DNA of 64,000 nt. Source: Cannabis sativa. Its lineage: Eukaryota > Streptophyta > Magnoliopsida > Rosales > Cannabaceae. The stretch's first letter is position 1, and every line of letters starts with the position of its first letter. Below, one piece after another: positions 1 through 9,300 of the stretch. A model generated the notes under the pieces. The model was not told the origin of the DNA. It searched no databases and saw nothing but the letters and a program-made list of their open reading frames with translations. A program made the position numbers and the translations under genes. Location of the stretch: contig NC_083605.1 of assembly GCF_029168945.1 (NCBI RefSeq), positions 2,053,280-2,117,279 of the forward strand. Reading direction: 5' to 3'.

Positions 1-196
1 TACAATTTGTTGTGACTAAATGTGTTTTTAGTTACAATATTTATTGTGAGTAAAACTAAATTAGTGACAATTTGTAGCTAAATACTATGTTTTAGTCACA
101 AGTAAATTTTTGTTGTGACCAAAAGTCACATTTAGTCACAAGAAATTTATGTTGTGATTAAAAATTTATCACTAAAAGTAGCAGTTTTTTGTAGTG
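1..196. mobile_element. CACTA-type MITE, family 1 (right part, cut by window edge)
   Basis: This is a non-coding repeat built of alternating motifs such as TTAGTCACAA and TTGTGACTAAA, ending in TTTTTTGTAGTG. That end is the reverse complement of the CACTACAAAAAA terminus seen at 14184 and 38827. The left end lies outside the window. The CACTA class is inferred from the CACTA terminus and from the 3-bp target duplication of the intact copy at 38827-39143. Confidence 0.7.
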
Positions 197-204
197 TTTT
201 AAAG

Positions 205-520
205 TCGTTAAAAATTTCTCCTGAACTATTGAGATTGTTAAATTTAAAGACTTTTGTCTAATTTTAGTAAAAAAAAATCTAATATGGATGAAAGTTCAGG
301 GGACATGATTTAGTACATATCAAAGTTTGAGAGATATGATTTGGTAGATATAAAAATTTGGAGAGCATAATTTAGTACATAAACAATACTAAAACAATAA
401 AATTGAATGAAATTAGACAAAAATCATTAAATCTAACAATCTCAATAGTTCAGGGAGAATTTTTAACGGTCAAAAAAGTTCAGAGAGCATAATAAATTTG
501 GGGAGAAAATTCCTAATTAG
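205..520. repeat. Foldback repeat with about 60-bp inverted arms
   Basis: The left arm (about 207-265) reads CGTTAAAAATTTCTCCTGAA and continues into TTGAGATTGTTAAATTTAA. The right arm (about 415-470) is its near-perfect reverse complement. The spacer holds phrases such as AGTACATA and GGGGACATGATTTAG. A related copy lies at about 50920-51340, and the start of another is cut by the CACTA element at 52762. No coding capacity was seen and the class is unknown. Confidence 0.55.
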
Positions 521-585
521 CCTTTTTTTTTTTTTGAATAAATTCCTAATTAACCTTAATATAATATAGATATATTTTAAATATA

Positions 586-1606
586 CTAGTATATTGTTAC
601 GTGCGATGCACGTATGCTATGTTTTATATTAAGTATTATATTATGAGTTCGGAAAGAAATAAATGAATCAAAAATAAATAATATTTAATTTAGAGAGATT
701 TGAATAATAAATTTAAATTAAACTTTTATGTCCAATATAATGGAGTTTGAATTAAACTACAAATGTTAGTAAAAACATATTGGAAACAATAATAATAAGG
801 CTATAATATATGTTGCATTTGTTCCAGTTCTTAAAATAATACCAGCAAGAACATCTTTGACCTGGAAAAACAAATATTACAAAATTAAGAATAATAACAC
901 TTGAAGGAACATTCTCACTACCAAGAAGAAATCTTAGATATATATTACAAATATTACAAAATTAAGAATAACTAACACTTGAAGGAACATTCTCACTACC
1001 AAGGAGAAATCTTAGATATGGAGTCAAAAACAGAGCAAAATCAAAATTAATGTGTACAAGTATTCCTAAGAAGCTACCACTGTCAACCTACAAGAAGTCA
1101 TGAATTAACAACTGATGATTGCATTCTGTTCCTCGAACACCCCTATTGTCAGAGATGAGAAAGAAATATGAAAATAGGTGAAATTGAGAGAGAGGCTTTT
1201 ATTGTGTTTGCCTGTATGGGTGATGAATGGGTTAATCGTTTAATTTTTTGGGTTTAATTATTGGGGTTATTTTTTGAAATTTGAATGAAGCAGTGTAAAA
1301 AAATTTCAAAAATTGTAGTTTGTTAGAGAGATATGTAAGTTAATCGCAAATATTATTTAATTTTTTGGGTTTAATTATTGGGTTTATTTTTTGAATTTCA
1401 ATGAATCCGTGTAAAAAAATTTCAAAAATTGTAGGATTTGTTAGAGAGATATGTGGGTAAGATATTTTTTTTAATTTAAAAAAAGATTGTTTAATTTTTT
1501 GGGTTTAATTACTGGTTTATTTATTTGTTAACTTTTAACGTTAACAGTCTGTTAAAATTGTTAAACCAAGAATTGCCGTTAGATAGACACTTTTAATATA
1601 TAAAGA
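586..1606 (-). mobile_element. Non-autonomous Helitron C
   Basis: Read on the minus strand, the element begins TCTTTATATATTAAAAG and ends with a short hairpin (ACGTGCATCGCACGT) followed by CTAG. It is flanked by A and T, as expected for Helitrons. No Rep or helicase coding sequence is present. The right edge abuts the duplicated CNGC upstream segment. The sister segment at about 29081 has no insertion, so it serves as a related empty site. Helitrons A (20735) and B (27563) share both ends. Confidence 0.75.
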
Positions 1607-2191
1607 TATAGGGTTTTTCTTTGTAGGACCACCCAAAAAAAATCCCATAAGTGGGGTACTTCTGAGTTTAAGTTTTGTAAACATGAGAAATATTAGGTTA
1701 TATTTTACTTGTCATTTAATAATACTTTCATATCTCTTGTACTTTTCATCGTTTATGAATGATTTTTTTAAATACTCGTACAATATACTAAATTTCTACT
1801 ACCACAAATCCAAATAAAAAAACATTTATCCAAAAACATCAAAATAAAAATAAAAAAACAGTCTCTTTCCCTTCTTCTACTTAATAAAATCATTATAAAA
1901 TCATTATTTGGGCAAGAACATGAATTAAAATCATAAACACAACATCATGTGATAATATTTCATTTCAAATTTATATGATCCAAAATCATAAACACCCCAT
2001 TAAAAGTAGAAATCATAGCATTTACATAATCACAATAAAAAATTTTGAAATTTGTTCATCAAAAAGAAAAAAAATTTGTATATATTTTATTTTTATATAT
2101 GTAAAGAATTCCTATATGTATATATACATAAATATATATATATATATATAAAAAAAGAAGAAGAAGAAGAAGAAAATTAATATATACTTAC

Positions 2192-2239
2192 CGCAATGAG
2201 CTAGTATTCCGAACCCTTGTCTTCAAGAATATTGTTCAT
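2192..2239 (-). pseudogene. Exon 1 of a third CNGC paralogue, broken by a 4-bp insertion
   Basis: The minus strand reads MNNILEDKGSEY followed by a stop, then a 5' splice donor GTAAG. The exon 1 of CNGC copy 1 (30171-30214) reads MNNILEEKGSEYSL and keeps the same donor. The difference is four extra bases (AGCT) after the TAC codon, which shift the frame and create TAG. The exons that should follow would lie beyond the left edge of the window, so the state of the rest of the gene cannot be seen. It may be a pseudogene, or it may start at a downstream ATG. Confidence 0.65.
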
Positions 2240-2438
2240 AACTCAAATATATAATTTACATATATATATATATATGTTTGTTAATTAAACTAGTTATTAA
2301 TACTATATATTAATTATATTATATATATAAATAATATTATACCCACCAGAGGAGGGTAGGCACTTCTTTGGGGTGATATACATAAAATTTATAATATATA
2401 TGGATATATAGTTGTACTCATCAACTGATATTTCATAG

Positions 2439-2447
2439 CTATTTATA
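2439..2447 (-). promoter_or_regulatory. TATA box of the third CNGC copy
   Basis: TATAAATAG on the minus strand, about 200 bp upstream of the exon 1 ATG. The same motif occurs at the equivalent position upstream of both intact CNGC genes (30404-30412 and 42979-42987), which supports a real core promoter element. Confidence 0.5.
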
Positions 2448-2734
2448 AGACAATAATATCTCCTTCTTATCTATACTATTTCTTTCACTACATAATTGCT
2501 TAATTATTAGAGAGAGAAAGAAGAATATATATTATGACAAAAACAACGTAAAATATAAATGCTTGTTTGGTATCATTTTTTGTTTTTTATTTTAAAAAAT
2601 GACAATTAAAATCGTTATTGAAGTTTTCAAAATATCAATTGCATTTGGCTAATGTTTCTTAAATTATTTTTATTTTTTATTTTTTTGAAAAACACTTTAA
2701 TACTATGAGATCTTTATATGAACAAGACTTGGAC

Positions 2735-2985
2735 TTCGAACCCGATCCCAGATACGAACCCCAATTTTGGACTCGGAAATGGACTGGGACTGGACACAGA
2801 CCCGTACCCGTCCCAGGCTCTAAACCTAAACTTGGACCCCAGACCCAGCCCAAACCCCAAACCTACACTCGAACCTATAGACCCGTACCCGCACCCCGCT
2901 TACAGCCCCAGTCCCAGATCTCCAAACCTGTCCTAAATCTCGCCGTGACCCTAAACCCAAAACTTAGACTCATCCCAACCTAATT
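2735..2985. repeat. C-rich hexamer-like minisatellite
   Basis: Degenerate repeats of about 6 bp (ACCCGG, ACCCAG, CCCAAA) make an isolated GC-rich block in AT-rich DNA. Open frames through it show only proline, asparagine and leucine periodicity and are not genes. The homologous block lies at 31010-31310 in the sister duplication. Confidence 0.7.
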
Positions 2986-3540
2986 TTTTTTTTTTTAAAA
3001 AAAAAAAAAATGACAGAGAAACATAACTTTTCAAAATAACATATAAATATATACATCAAGTATGCATTACTACAATAATGCCATAACTCAAAAGATACCT
3101 AAGTGCCTCACTATATTACTTTTCGTTTGGTAGAGAGACCAATATTTTTTTTGGAATAATATATTAATTTTTCTAACCAATCATCCTATTTTCATGACAA
3201 TTTTAATCCAACCTATTATTCTCATATATAGCTAGAAGACAAAAAGAAAAAGGAGTGGACACTCTTGGAAATAAAAGGAAAGGTTATACAATTATTACAA
3301 TGAAAATGGTATCTAGGTTCTTAGTAAAATGTAGGATATAGACAAATCTTTGGTTGTTACACATTTATTAAATATTATCTTAGAGCAAGAGAGTAACATT
3401 TATTATCTGTATATTAAAAATAATTACCTTTCTTTTTCAAACTTAATTATTAGAGAGAGAATGAAGAAAATTTAATAGACCACTTAAACATGAGATGGCT
3501 GTAAATTAAGCATGTGAACAATTTAATTGATATAGTTATT

Positions 3541-4156
3541 ATAAAAAAAAAATAATAAAAAAACATTCCTACTTATTTATTATTATGTTGTTTTCACTAT
3601 CACTCGTTATACTTTTGTTCTAAATTTTTTTAGCATGTTTCCATTATAATATACGTGTGGTTTTTGTAATTTTGTATATAATATTTATTTATTTATTTAT
3701 TATAAGTTGAGATTCGAATTTAGAATATTAAGACTATTTTTTTTGTAAGTATAGCGTAATAGTATAACAATTTACTAATATTTTAGAGTTTTTGAATTCG
3801 AATATATGTCCTTTCTCTTTTTCCTATCATTCCCTAACTAGACCTAGTCTCAGTGGCTTTTAAGACTATCTATTCAATCATATATTTTATATGATATATT
3901 ATGTGACTCAGCTTATTGTTTATTTGGTAGAGTATGTGTTTAATTGTTGAGATTACAATACTTTTATAAGTTAAAGATTAATAATGGTGGGCATATATTG
4001 CCCCAATGAAGAAATTCTAAGAAAACTAGATGGATCAACAAGTTTTTACTTCAAAGAGCTAGCTACCAAATAAAAAAATAAAACAAAGGTTACCATCTAA
4101 TTATTTGCTTGGCATGAGGAGGATTGGGGGCGTTTGAATAGCTCAAAACATAGCTT
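3541..4156. other. AT-rich spacer without recognised feature
   Basis: This stretch separates the CNGC upstream duplication from the nested retrotransposons. It has no open frame of note, no terminal repeats and no similarity to other parts of the window that I could see. Confidence 0.5.
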
Positions 4157-4235
4157 GTGTTGGGAAACAATCGATTCTTACAGATGCATTACACCATGTA
4201 TGATTGCACACTCGAACTGAATATAGTACCTTTAA

Positions 4236-4240
<5 letters not shown>

Positions 4241-4276
<36 letters not shown>
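4241..4276. repeat. (GA)n microsatellite
   Basis: About 18 uninterrupted AG units at the edge of an LTR fragment. Confidence 0.95.
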
Positions 4277-4278
<2 letters not shown>

Positions 4279-4408
4279 GGGAAAAAATAGTAGTATCTGT
4301 TGTATTGATTACTATCAATGAATGAATACAAGTTACTTTCTTAGATGTGTATAGTATAGTATATATAGCTTACCCAAAAATAGGAAAGCCAACTAACAGT
4401 AACTAACT
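4277..4408 (-). mobile_element. LTR fragment of copia element B (left half)
   Basis: This stretch and 8950-8999 appear to be the two halves of one LTR, split by the insertion of copia element A. The 5-bp repeat TAACT is present on both sides of A (4404-4408 and 8950-8954). The exact outer end of the LTR is not clear and could lie near 4157. Confidence 0.5.
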
Positions 4409-4813
4409 TGTTGTGATCGAAGATCACCTTTGCAATCGAGATTGAACACTAGGAATCAAAAGCAAAGATTAACACAACTAACAGCAGCAATGTTGTAGCA
4501 TTGTTGCAGCAATACTGGTACAAAACCAGTCAAGAACTAATGCACAAAAAGTAATGAACAGATTGAATAATCTTGAGTTGTTTTATTAATCTTGGAGAGA
4601 ATTACAATTAGAGAGTATGTACAAGGCTTAACCCTTTAAAAAAAATTGAGTTAGCAAGCTATATATATAAACTGAATTAAGAGGGACAAAAAATGCAAAA
4701 CTGTCAAAAATAACAGTTAACAGAATTAACTGTCAAAACTGAACAACCAACTAACTCCAACTAACTCCTAGTTGCACGTGTGAAATTGGTTTACATGTGA
4801 CAGATCATTAACA
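4409..4813 (-). repeat. 3' LTR of copia element A
   Basis: Starts TGTTGTGATCGAAGATCACC on the plus strand and ends TCATTAACA. It matches the 5' LTR at 8541-8944 over its whole length with only scattered differences, the largest around the AGCAATGTTG stretch, which suggests a fairly recent insertion. Confidence 0.85.
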
Positions 4814-4893
4814 AAAAATCCTCCTTGATCTGACTCATGATAACCAAGAGGATCGACAAAAATTGAACCCCATGAAGCTTGAACAAAATAATC

Positions 4894-5381
4894 TCAGCCT
4901 GCAATGTGAAGCAAATCGAGGCAGTGTTTGAATTTGGCATGAGGCACTGCCTTGGTGAACATGTCTGTAGGATTGTGATTAGTGTGAATTTTCTGAACTT
5001 GAACTTCCTTGCTTGAGATTATGTCCCTAATGAAGTGCACCTTAATGTCAATATGTTTTGATCTCTCATGAAACATATGGTTCTTCATTAGGTGAAGAGC
5101 ACTCTGGTTGTCACAGAATACAGTGACATATTTAGTCTCGAAACCCATCTCCTTTGCTAGACCCTTTAGCCAAATTGCTTCTTTGATTGCCTCAGTAGCA
5201 ACCGTGTACTCAGCTTCTGTTGAGGATAATGCTACAACCTTTTGAAGGTTTGCCTTCCAACTCACACATCCTCCTTGCATTGTGAAAACATAACCAGTAA
5301 TAGATCTTCTTATGTCTATGCCGCCTGCATAGTCCGAATCAACATAGCCTGAAACTTGAATTTCTGGATTGTAGCTTTTGT
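4894..5381 (-). pseudogene. Copia RNase H domain, 3' remnant of element A pol
   Basis: The minus-strand frame carries GYVDSDYAGG, then LSSTEAEY, FCDNQSALHL, ERSKHIDIK and HFIRD. This is the standard C-terminal order of copia RNase H. The frame ends in a normal stop at 4894, just before the polypurine tract and 3' LTR. The upstream part (integrase and RT) is missing. Without the solo LTR at 5382-7293, this frame would join the gag-protease frame in phase. Confidence 0.85.
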
Positions 5382-7293
5382 TGTAGGTGAGGCCTAGGCC
5401 TTAGTTATCAATTTAGAATTTTGAAGTGATTTATGATTACATGTATGTTACATGTTTATGGTTTAATATACATATTTGATATATGCACAAAATCAGTTAA
5501 ATCCAGAACATATAGTCATTCACAATTACAGTATTGTCAATACAGTGGAATGTGATTGTGATTATATGATTCAAAAGACTTAGTCCCTGTTCATTAGTGT
5601 TTTGGATTTACACTGATGTGATAATCAGCGATGAAGTATACTTACACTTGGAGTAAGTGTTATGTTCTTTCCAAGACATTGGTAAAGTATACTAGTTTCG
5701 AATGTATGGAGTATACATTGGACTGGACCGATATTGAACTTAGATAAGATATTATAAACTTACCGCTGTATCTTTCCAAGTCAATATCAGAAGTTGATCT
5801 TAGATTAAGAGAATCTAAATCCTGATATGCTCAGGCTCAATCTCAGGAGTGCTATTCATGTTCTTTGATTTATTAGTTAAGCCTACATTTGGGTCAGGGT
5901 GATACGTATATTTTGGGAACATGATAGCATAACTGAGTGGGAGTGCTGAACATAAATATGGAATCTATAGCTTCTACTGGTGTATAGAAGTCAAGTGATG
6001 ATTCCCTTCGAGCTTAGTTAAATAGAAGTAAATGGATGAGCTCTTGTTTCAGTGCCTACATATTAGATCACTAAAACATCATTTACAGGTAACTAAGTGT
6101 TTTAAGGGGCAAAATACATTGAGGGGTGTAAACGGTAAATTTGTCCCATCTCGATGTAAATCATCTATATAGAGGATCTTTTAATCACATTAAGATTATA
6201 ACAATGGTTAAATGAGATAGCATATGTATATCGTGAAACATATAGTATGCTCTATATAAGTCTGAGAGTGCATATCTAAGTTCTAAGAGTGGATTCAACA
6301 AGGAATTAATAAGTTAGGGATTTACTTGGTAAATCGGTTCAACTTATTGGAAGCTCAGCAATACAGATCCATGGTCCCCATTCTAGTTGAGACTATACTG
6401 TTTGTAAGACTCTATAATTGATCAATTATAATTCTAAAAGTTAGACTATGTCTAATTTGTGAATTCTCACAGTTTAAGGATGAAATTGTAAATAAAAGGA
6501 TTTCTAGGTTTAATTATTAATTGAGAGACTTTGCATGTCTAATTAATAATTATTTTAAATGACAATATTATTTAATAATCTATTTTAGTTATTAAATAAT
6601 TAGTTTTGGCATTTAAATGGTTAGAATTGGAAAATGGTATTTTTGGAGAAATAGAAATAAAATTGAGGAAACTGCAAAATCCAAGTGAGGCCCATAACAC
6701 ACCATGGTCGGCCACTCCCTTTGCATGTTTCCCAATGATTATTTTCAGTTTTAATTGCCATGTAATTGCTAATCAAAGCTTAGCAATAATAGGAAAGTGG
6801 TGGATCACACTAAATAAGGCAGTTAATCAATTACACAGTAAAAGAAGAAACTGCTTATTTGGAAAGTTGAGCTCTTCCCTTTTCCTATATAAAGCCGCCC
6901 CTCTCTTCTCTTGGTATGCTTTTGATGCTTCCTTTGTATGCAATCACTATACACGAAATTAAGAGAGAAAAGAAGAGAGAATTTCGAATTCCTTTGTGAG
7001 AGAGAATTGCCCACACACATCATTCAGTACCTCAATCATAGTTTGGAAGACTGTGAAGGATCACATACAACTGAAGGACATTCGGGCTCAGATCTTGATT
7101 ATACTCTGCTACAGATAGGAATCAAGGGTTAGAGATCTGAGTGGAAGGAGACACTTAATTCCGCTGCCATCACTGTAAGTTATTCTTAACTTTTATGTGT
7201 TTTGTTTATCGTTTTAGAAGTTCATATTTAGGTTGTTAAATCAACATACTTGTGAGTAGATCTAAGATCCTGGTAAAATATATAATTCTAACA
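5382..7293 (+). mobile_element. Solo LTR, long copia-type, inside element A
   Basis: The sequence starts TGTAGGTGAGGCC and ends TTCTAACA. It carries a good TATA box (TATATAAAG, 6886-6894) followed by a pyrimidine-rich leader, and has no internal coding domain. A 5-bp repeat TTTTG flanks it (5376-5380 and 7296-7300), offset by one or two bases from the canonical TG/CA ends. Small frames inside it (such as 6606-6962) look spurious. LTR identity is inferred from the ends, length and promoter. Confidence 0.65.
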
Positions 7294-8471
7294 TGTTTTG
7301 GAATTCTTCATGACTTTAAGAAACTTGTCATCAATTTCAACTTTACAACCAGTTTCAGTTAGTACACCAATTGACAATAAGTTTCTTTTGAGGTCTGGTA
7401 CATACCTGAAATTCTGAATCCTCCTCTTGACTCCATCATGCATTTTGAGCATGATTGATCTAGTACCATGTATGTGACAGGCTCTGTTGTCTCCAAGAAA
7501 AACTGTTCCTCCCTTTCTTTCTTCAAGATCATTGAACAATTCCTTGATTGGACACATGTGAAATGAGCATCCGGAATCAAGAACCCATTCATGACCAGAA
7601 TCTGCATTAGAGGCCACCAACACATCTGCAGATTCATAGCCATCTGCTACAACACCAGCTTCTCCTTTCTCTTTGTTCTTTCTGCCTTCTTTCTTGAGTT
7701 TGGCCTTCAAAGCCAAGCATTCATCTCGAAAATAGCCTTCCTTCTTGCAGTAAAAACACTTCTTGTCTATTGTTCCCCTCGAGTCATCCTTTGACTTGGT
7801 TTTCTGGTTTCCCTTGTAGCCTCCTTTCTGGTTCTTGAAATCTTTCTTTTGTGTCTTTCCTCTAGCAAATAAACCCTCTCCATTTTCACCTTGACTGTCC
7901 TCTGTTTTCTTCTGGATTTCTTTAGAATTCAAAGCAGCCTTGACTTCGGACATTGTTAGAGTTTCTTTACCATACATAGTATCAACAAAATGCTCATAGG
8001 ATCTTGGCAAAGAACTCAACAGTATAATTGCCAAATCCTCCTCCTCCTGTTTCACTCCAATGTTGCAGAGATCAAGAGTGATCTTGTTGAACTCATCTAG
8101 GTGATTCCTCAAATCTTTCCCCTCATCCATTCTAAGAGTGTCCATTCTCTTCTTCAAATATAGTTTATTGGACAGGGACTTCTTCAAGTATATGGAACTG
8201 AGTTTGTTCCATAAACCAACAGCCTTGTCTTCACTAGATACCTCCCTTAGGACTTCATCACCTAGACTGAGAAGAATAGCACTATGTGCCTTGGTTTCTA
8301 TCTCTCCTTCTTCTTCTTCTTCTTCTTCTCATCTTCAATTTCTTTGAGACTCTCTTGATCAATTGCTTCTGAAATTCCATTATGAACAAGCATTGCCTTC
8401 ATCTTAATCCTCCATAACCCGAAGTCACTAGTTCCATTGAACTTGTCGATTTCAAACCTTGTTGCAGCCAT
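7294..8471 (-). pseudogene. Copia element A gag and protease
   Basis: Gag starts at 8471 with MAATRFEIDKFNGTSDFGLW, the usual copia N-terminus. A GAA/CTT microsatellite near 8312-8331 shifts the frame into a stop, and gag resumes from 8187 (LYLKKRMDTLRM, LPRSYEHF). A zinc knuckle CFYCKKEGYFRDEC follows (the usual H/C order is altered), then protease WVLDSGCSFHMC and the LKRNLLSIG segment. The coding sequence ends at the solo LTR. The frameshift and deletion make it non-functional. Confidence 0.85.
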
Positions 8472-8526
8472 CTTCTTGAGTTTCTTGATATCCTCGAGTT
8501 TTAATCTTGATTGAGCTAAACACCTT

Positions 8527-8538
8527 GCTCTGATACCA
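8527..8538 (-). other. Primer-binding site of copia element A
   Basis: TGGTATCAGAGC on the minus strand lies two bases inside the 5' LTR. It is the initiator-methionine tRNA primer site typical of plant copia elements. Confidence 0.85.
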
Positions 8539-8540
8539 CT

Positions 8541-8944
8541 TGTTGTGATCTAAGATCACCTTTGCAATCGAGATTGAACACTAGGAATCAAAGGCAAAGA
8601 TTAACACAACTAACAGCATTGCTGCTGTAGCAATGTTGCAACAATACTGCTACAAAACCTGTCAAGAACTAATGCACAGAAAGTAATGAACAGATTGAAT
8701 AATCTTGAGTTGTTTTATTAATCTTGGAGAGAATTACAATTAGAGAGTATGTACAAGGCTTAACCCTTTAAAAAAATTGAGTTAATAAGCTATATATATA
8801 AACTGAACTAAGAGGGACAAAAAATGCAAAACTATCAAAAATAACAGTTAATAGAATTAACTGTCAAAACTGAACAACCAACTAACTTCAACTAACTCCT
8901 AGTTGCACGTGTGAAATTGGTTTACATGTGACAGATCATTAACA
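8541..8944 (-). repeat. 5' LTR of copia element A
   Basis: Direct repeat of 4409-4813. Together with the adjacent primer-binding site it sets the orientation of the element as minus strand. Confidence 0.85.
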
Positions 8945-8949
8945 ACAAA

Positions 8950-9300
8950 TAACTAGCTTCCACTAACTGCTAACTGAATAAACTGACCATTTATTAACAA
9001 TTTCCACCTTGGTTGATTAATTTAGTGTATACAAAAGAATAAAAGTAAACAGAAAATTACAGATCACAAGTGGCAGTGATCCTAAGTGTCTGAATTTGGC
9101 AGTGGTGAGTGGCTTGGTGAGTATGTATGAGGCATTGTCCTCTGTTGAAACTTTCTTGAGCTTCACTTTTCCCTCTGCTATGACATCTCTGATGAAGTGG
9201 AGCCGCACATCAATGTGCTTGGTTCTCTCATGATACATCTGGTTTTTAGATAAGTGCAGAGCACTTTGACTATCACAGAGTATCTCGATGCACCTTTGTT
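8950..9300 (-). pseudogene. Copia element B: LTR edge and pol C-terminus
   Basis: From right to left, the minus strand shows the RNase H tail (CDSQSALHL, MYHERTKHIDVRLHFIRDV, LTKPLTTAKFRHL), a polypurine tract (CCAAGGTGG), and an LTR beginning TGTTAATAAATGG at 8999. The LTR continues on the far side of element A. At 9300 the frame joins abruptly to element C within the same RNase H region, so upstream parts of B are missing. Confidence 0.7.

Larger units (their letters stand above)
1607..3540. repeat. Segmental duplication of CNGC upstream region (short copy)
   Basis: This segment aligns collinearly with 29082-35580. Shared landmarks are the AGTGGGGTACTT stretch, the CNGC first exon, the TATAAATAG box, the C-rich minisatellite, the TTTCGTTTGGTAGAGAGA motif, and the GAGTGGACACTCT and GATGGCTGTAAATTAAGCA stretches. 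The larger copy is longer because it holds five or more later insertions. The homology predates those insertions, so this copy shows their empty sites. Confidence 0.8.
4409..8949 (-). mobile_element. Copia retrotransposon A with deleted integrase/RT, nested in element B
   Basis: Two highly similar direct LTRs (4409-4813 and 8541-8944) flank an interior coding for gag and protease at the 5' end and RNase H at the 3' end, all on the minus strand. The primer-binding site TGGTATCAGAGC lies directly inside the 5' LTR. A purine-rich tract (AAGGAGGA) precedes the 3' LTR. Integrase and most of the reverse transcriptase are missing. A 1.9-kb solo LTR of another element sits at the deletion junction. 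The flanking 5-bp repeat TAACT is the likely target duplication. The element could not move without help. Confidence 0.8.

Noticed and set aside
2705..2983. Open frame of 92 codons rich in Pro-Asn-Leu
   Set aside because: It follows the 6-bp C-rich minisatellite, and two overlapping frames are open for the same reason. There is no start context or conserved domain.
6606..6962. 118-codon frame beside a TATA box
   Set aside because: It lies in the U3/R region of a solo LTR. The TATA box belongs to the LTR promoter and the product has no known feature.
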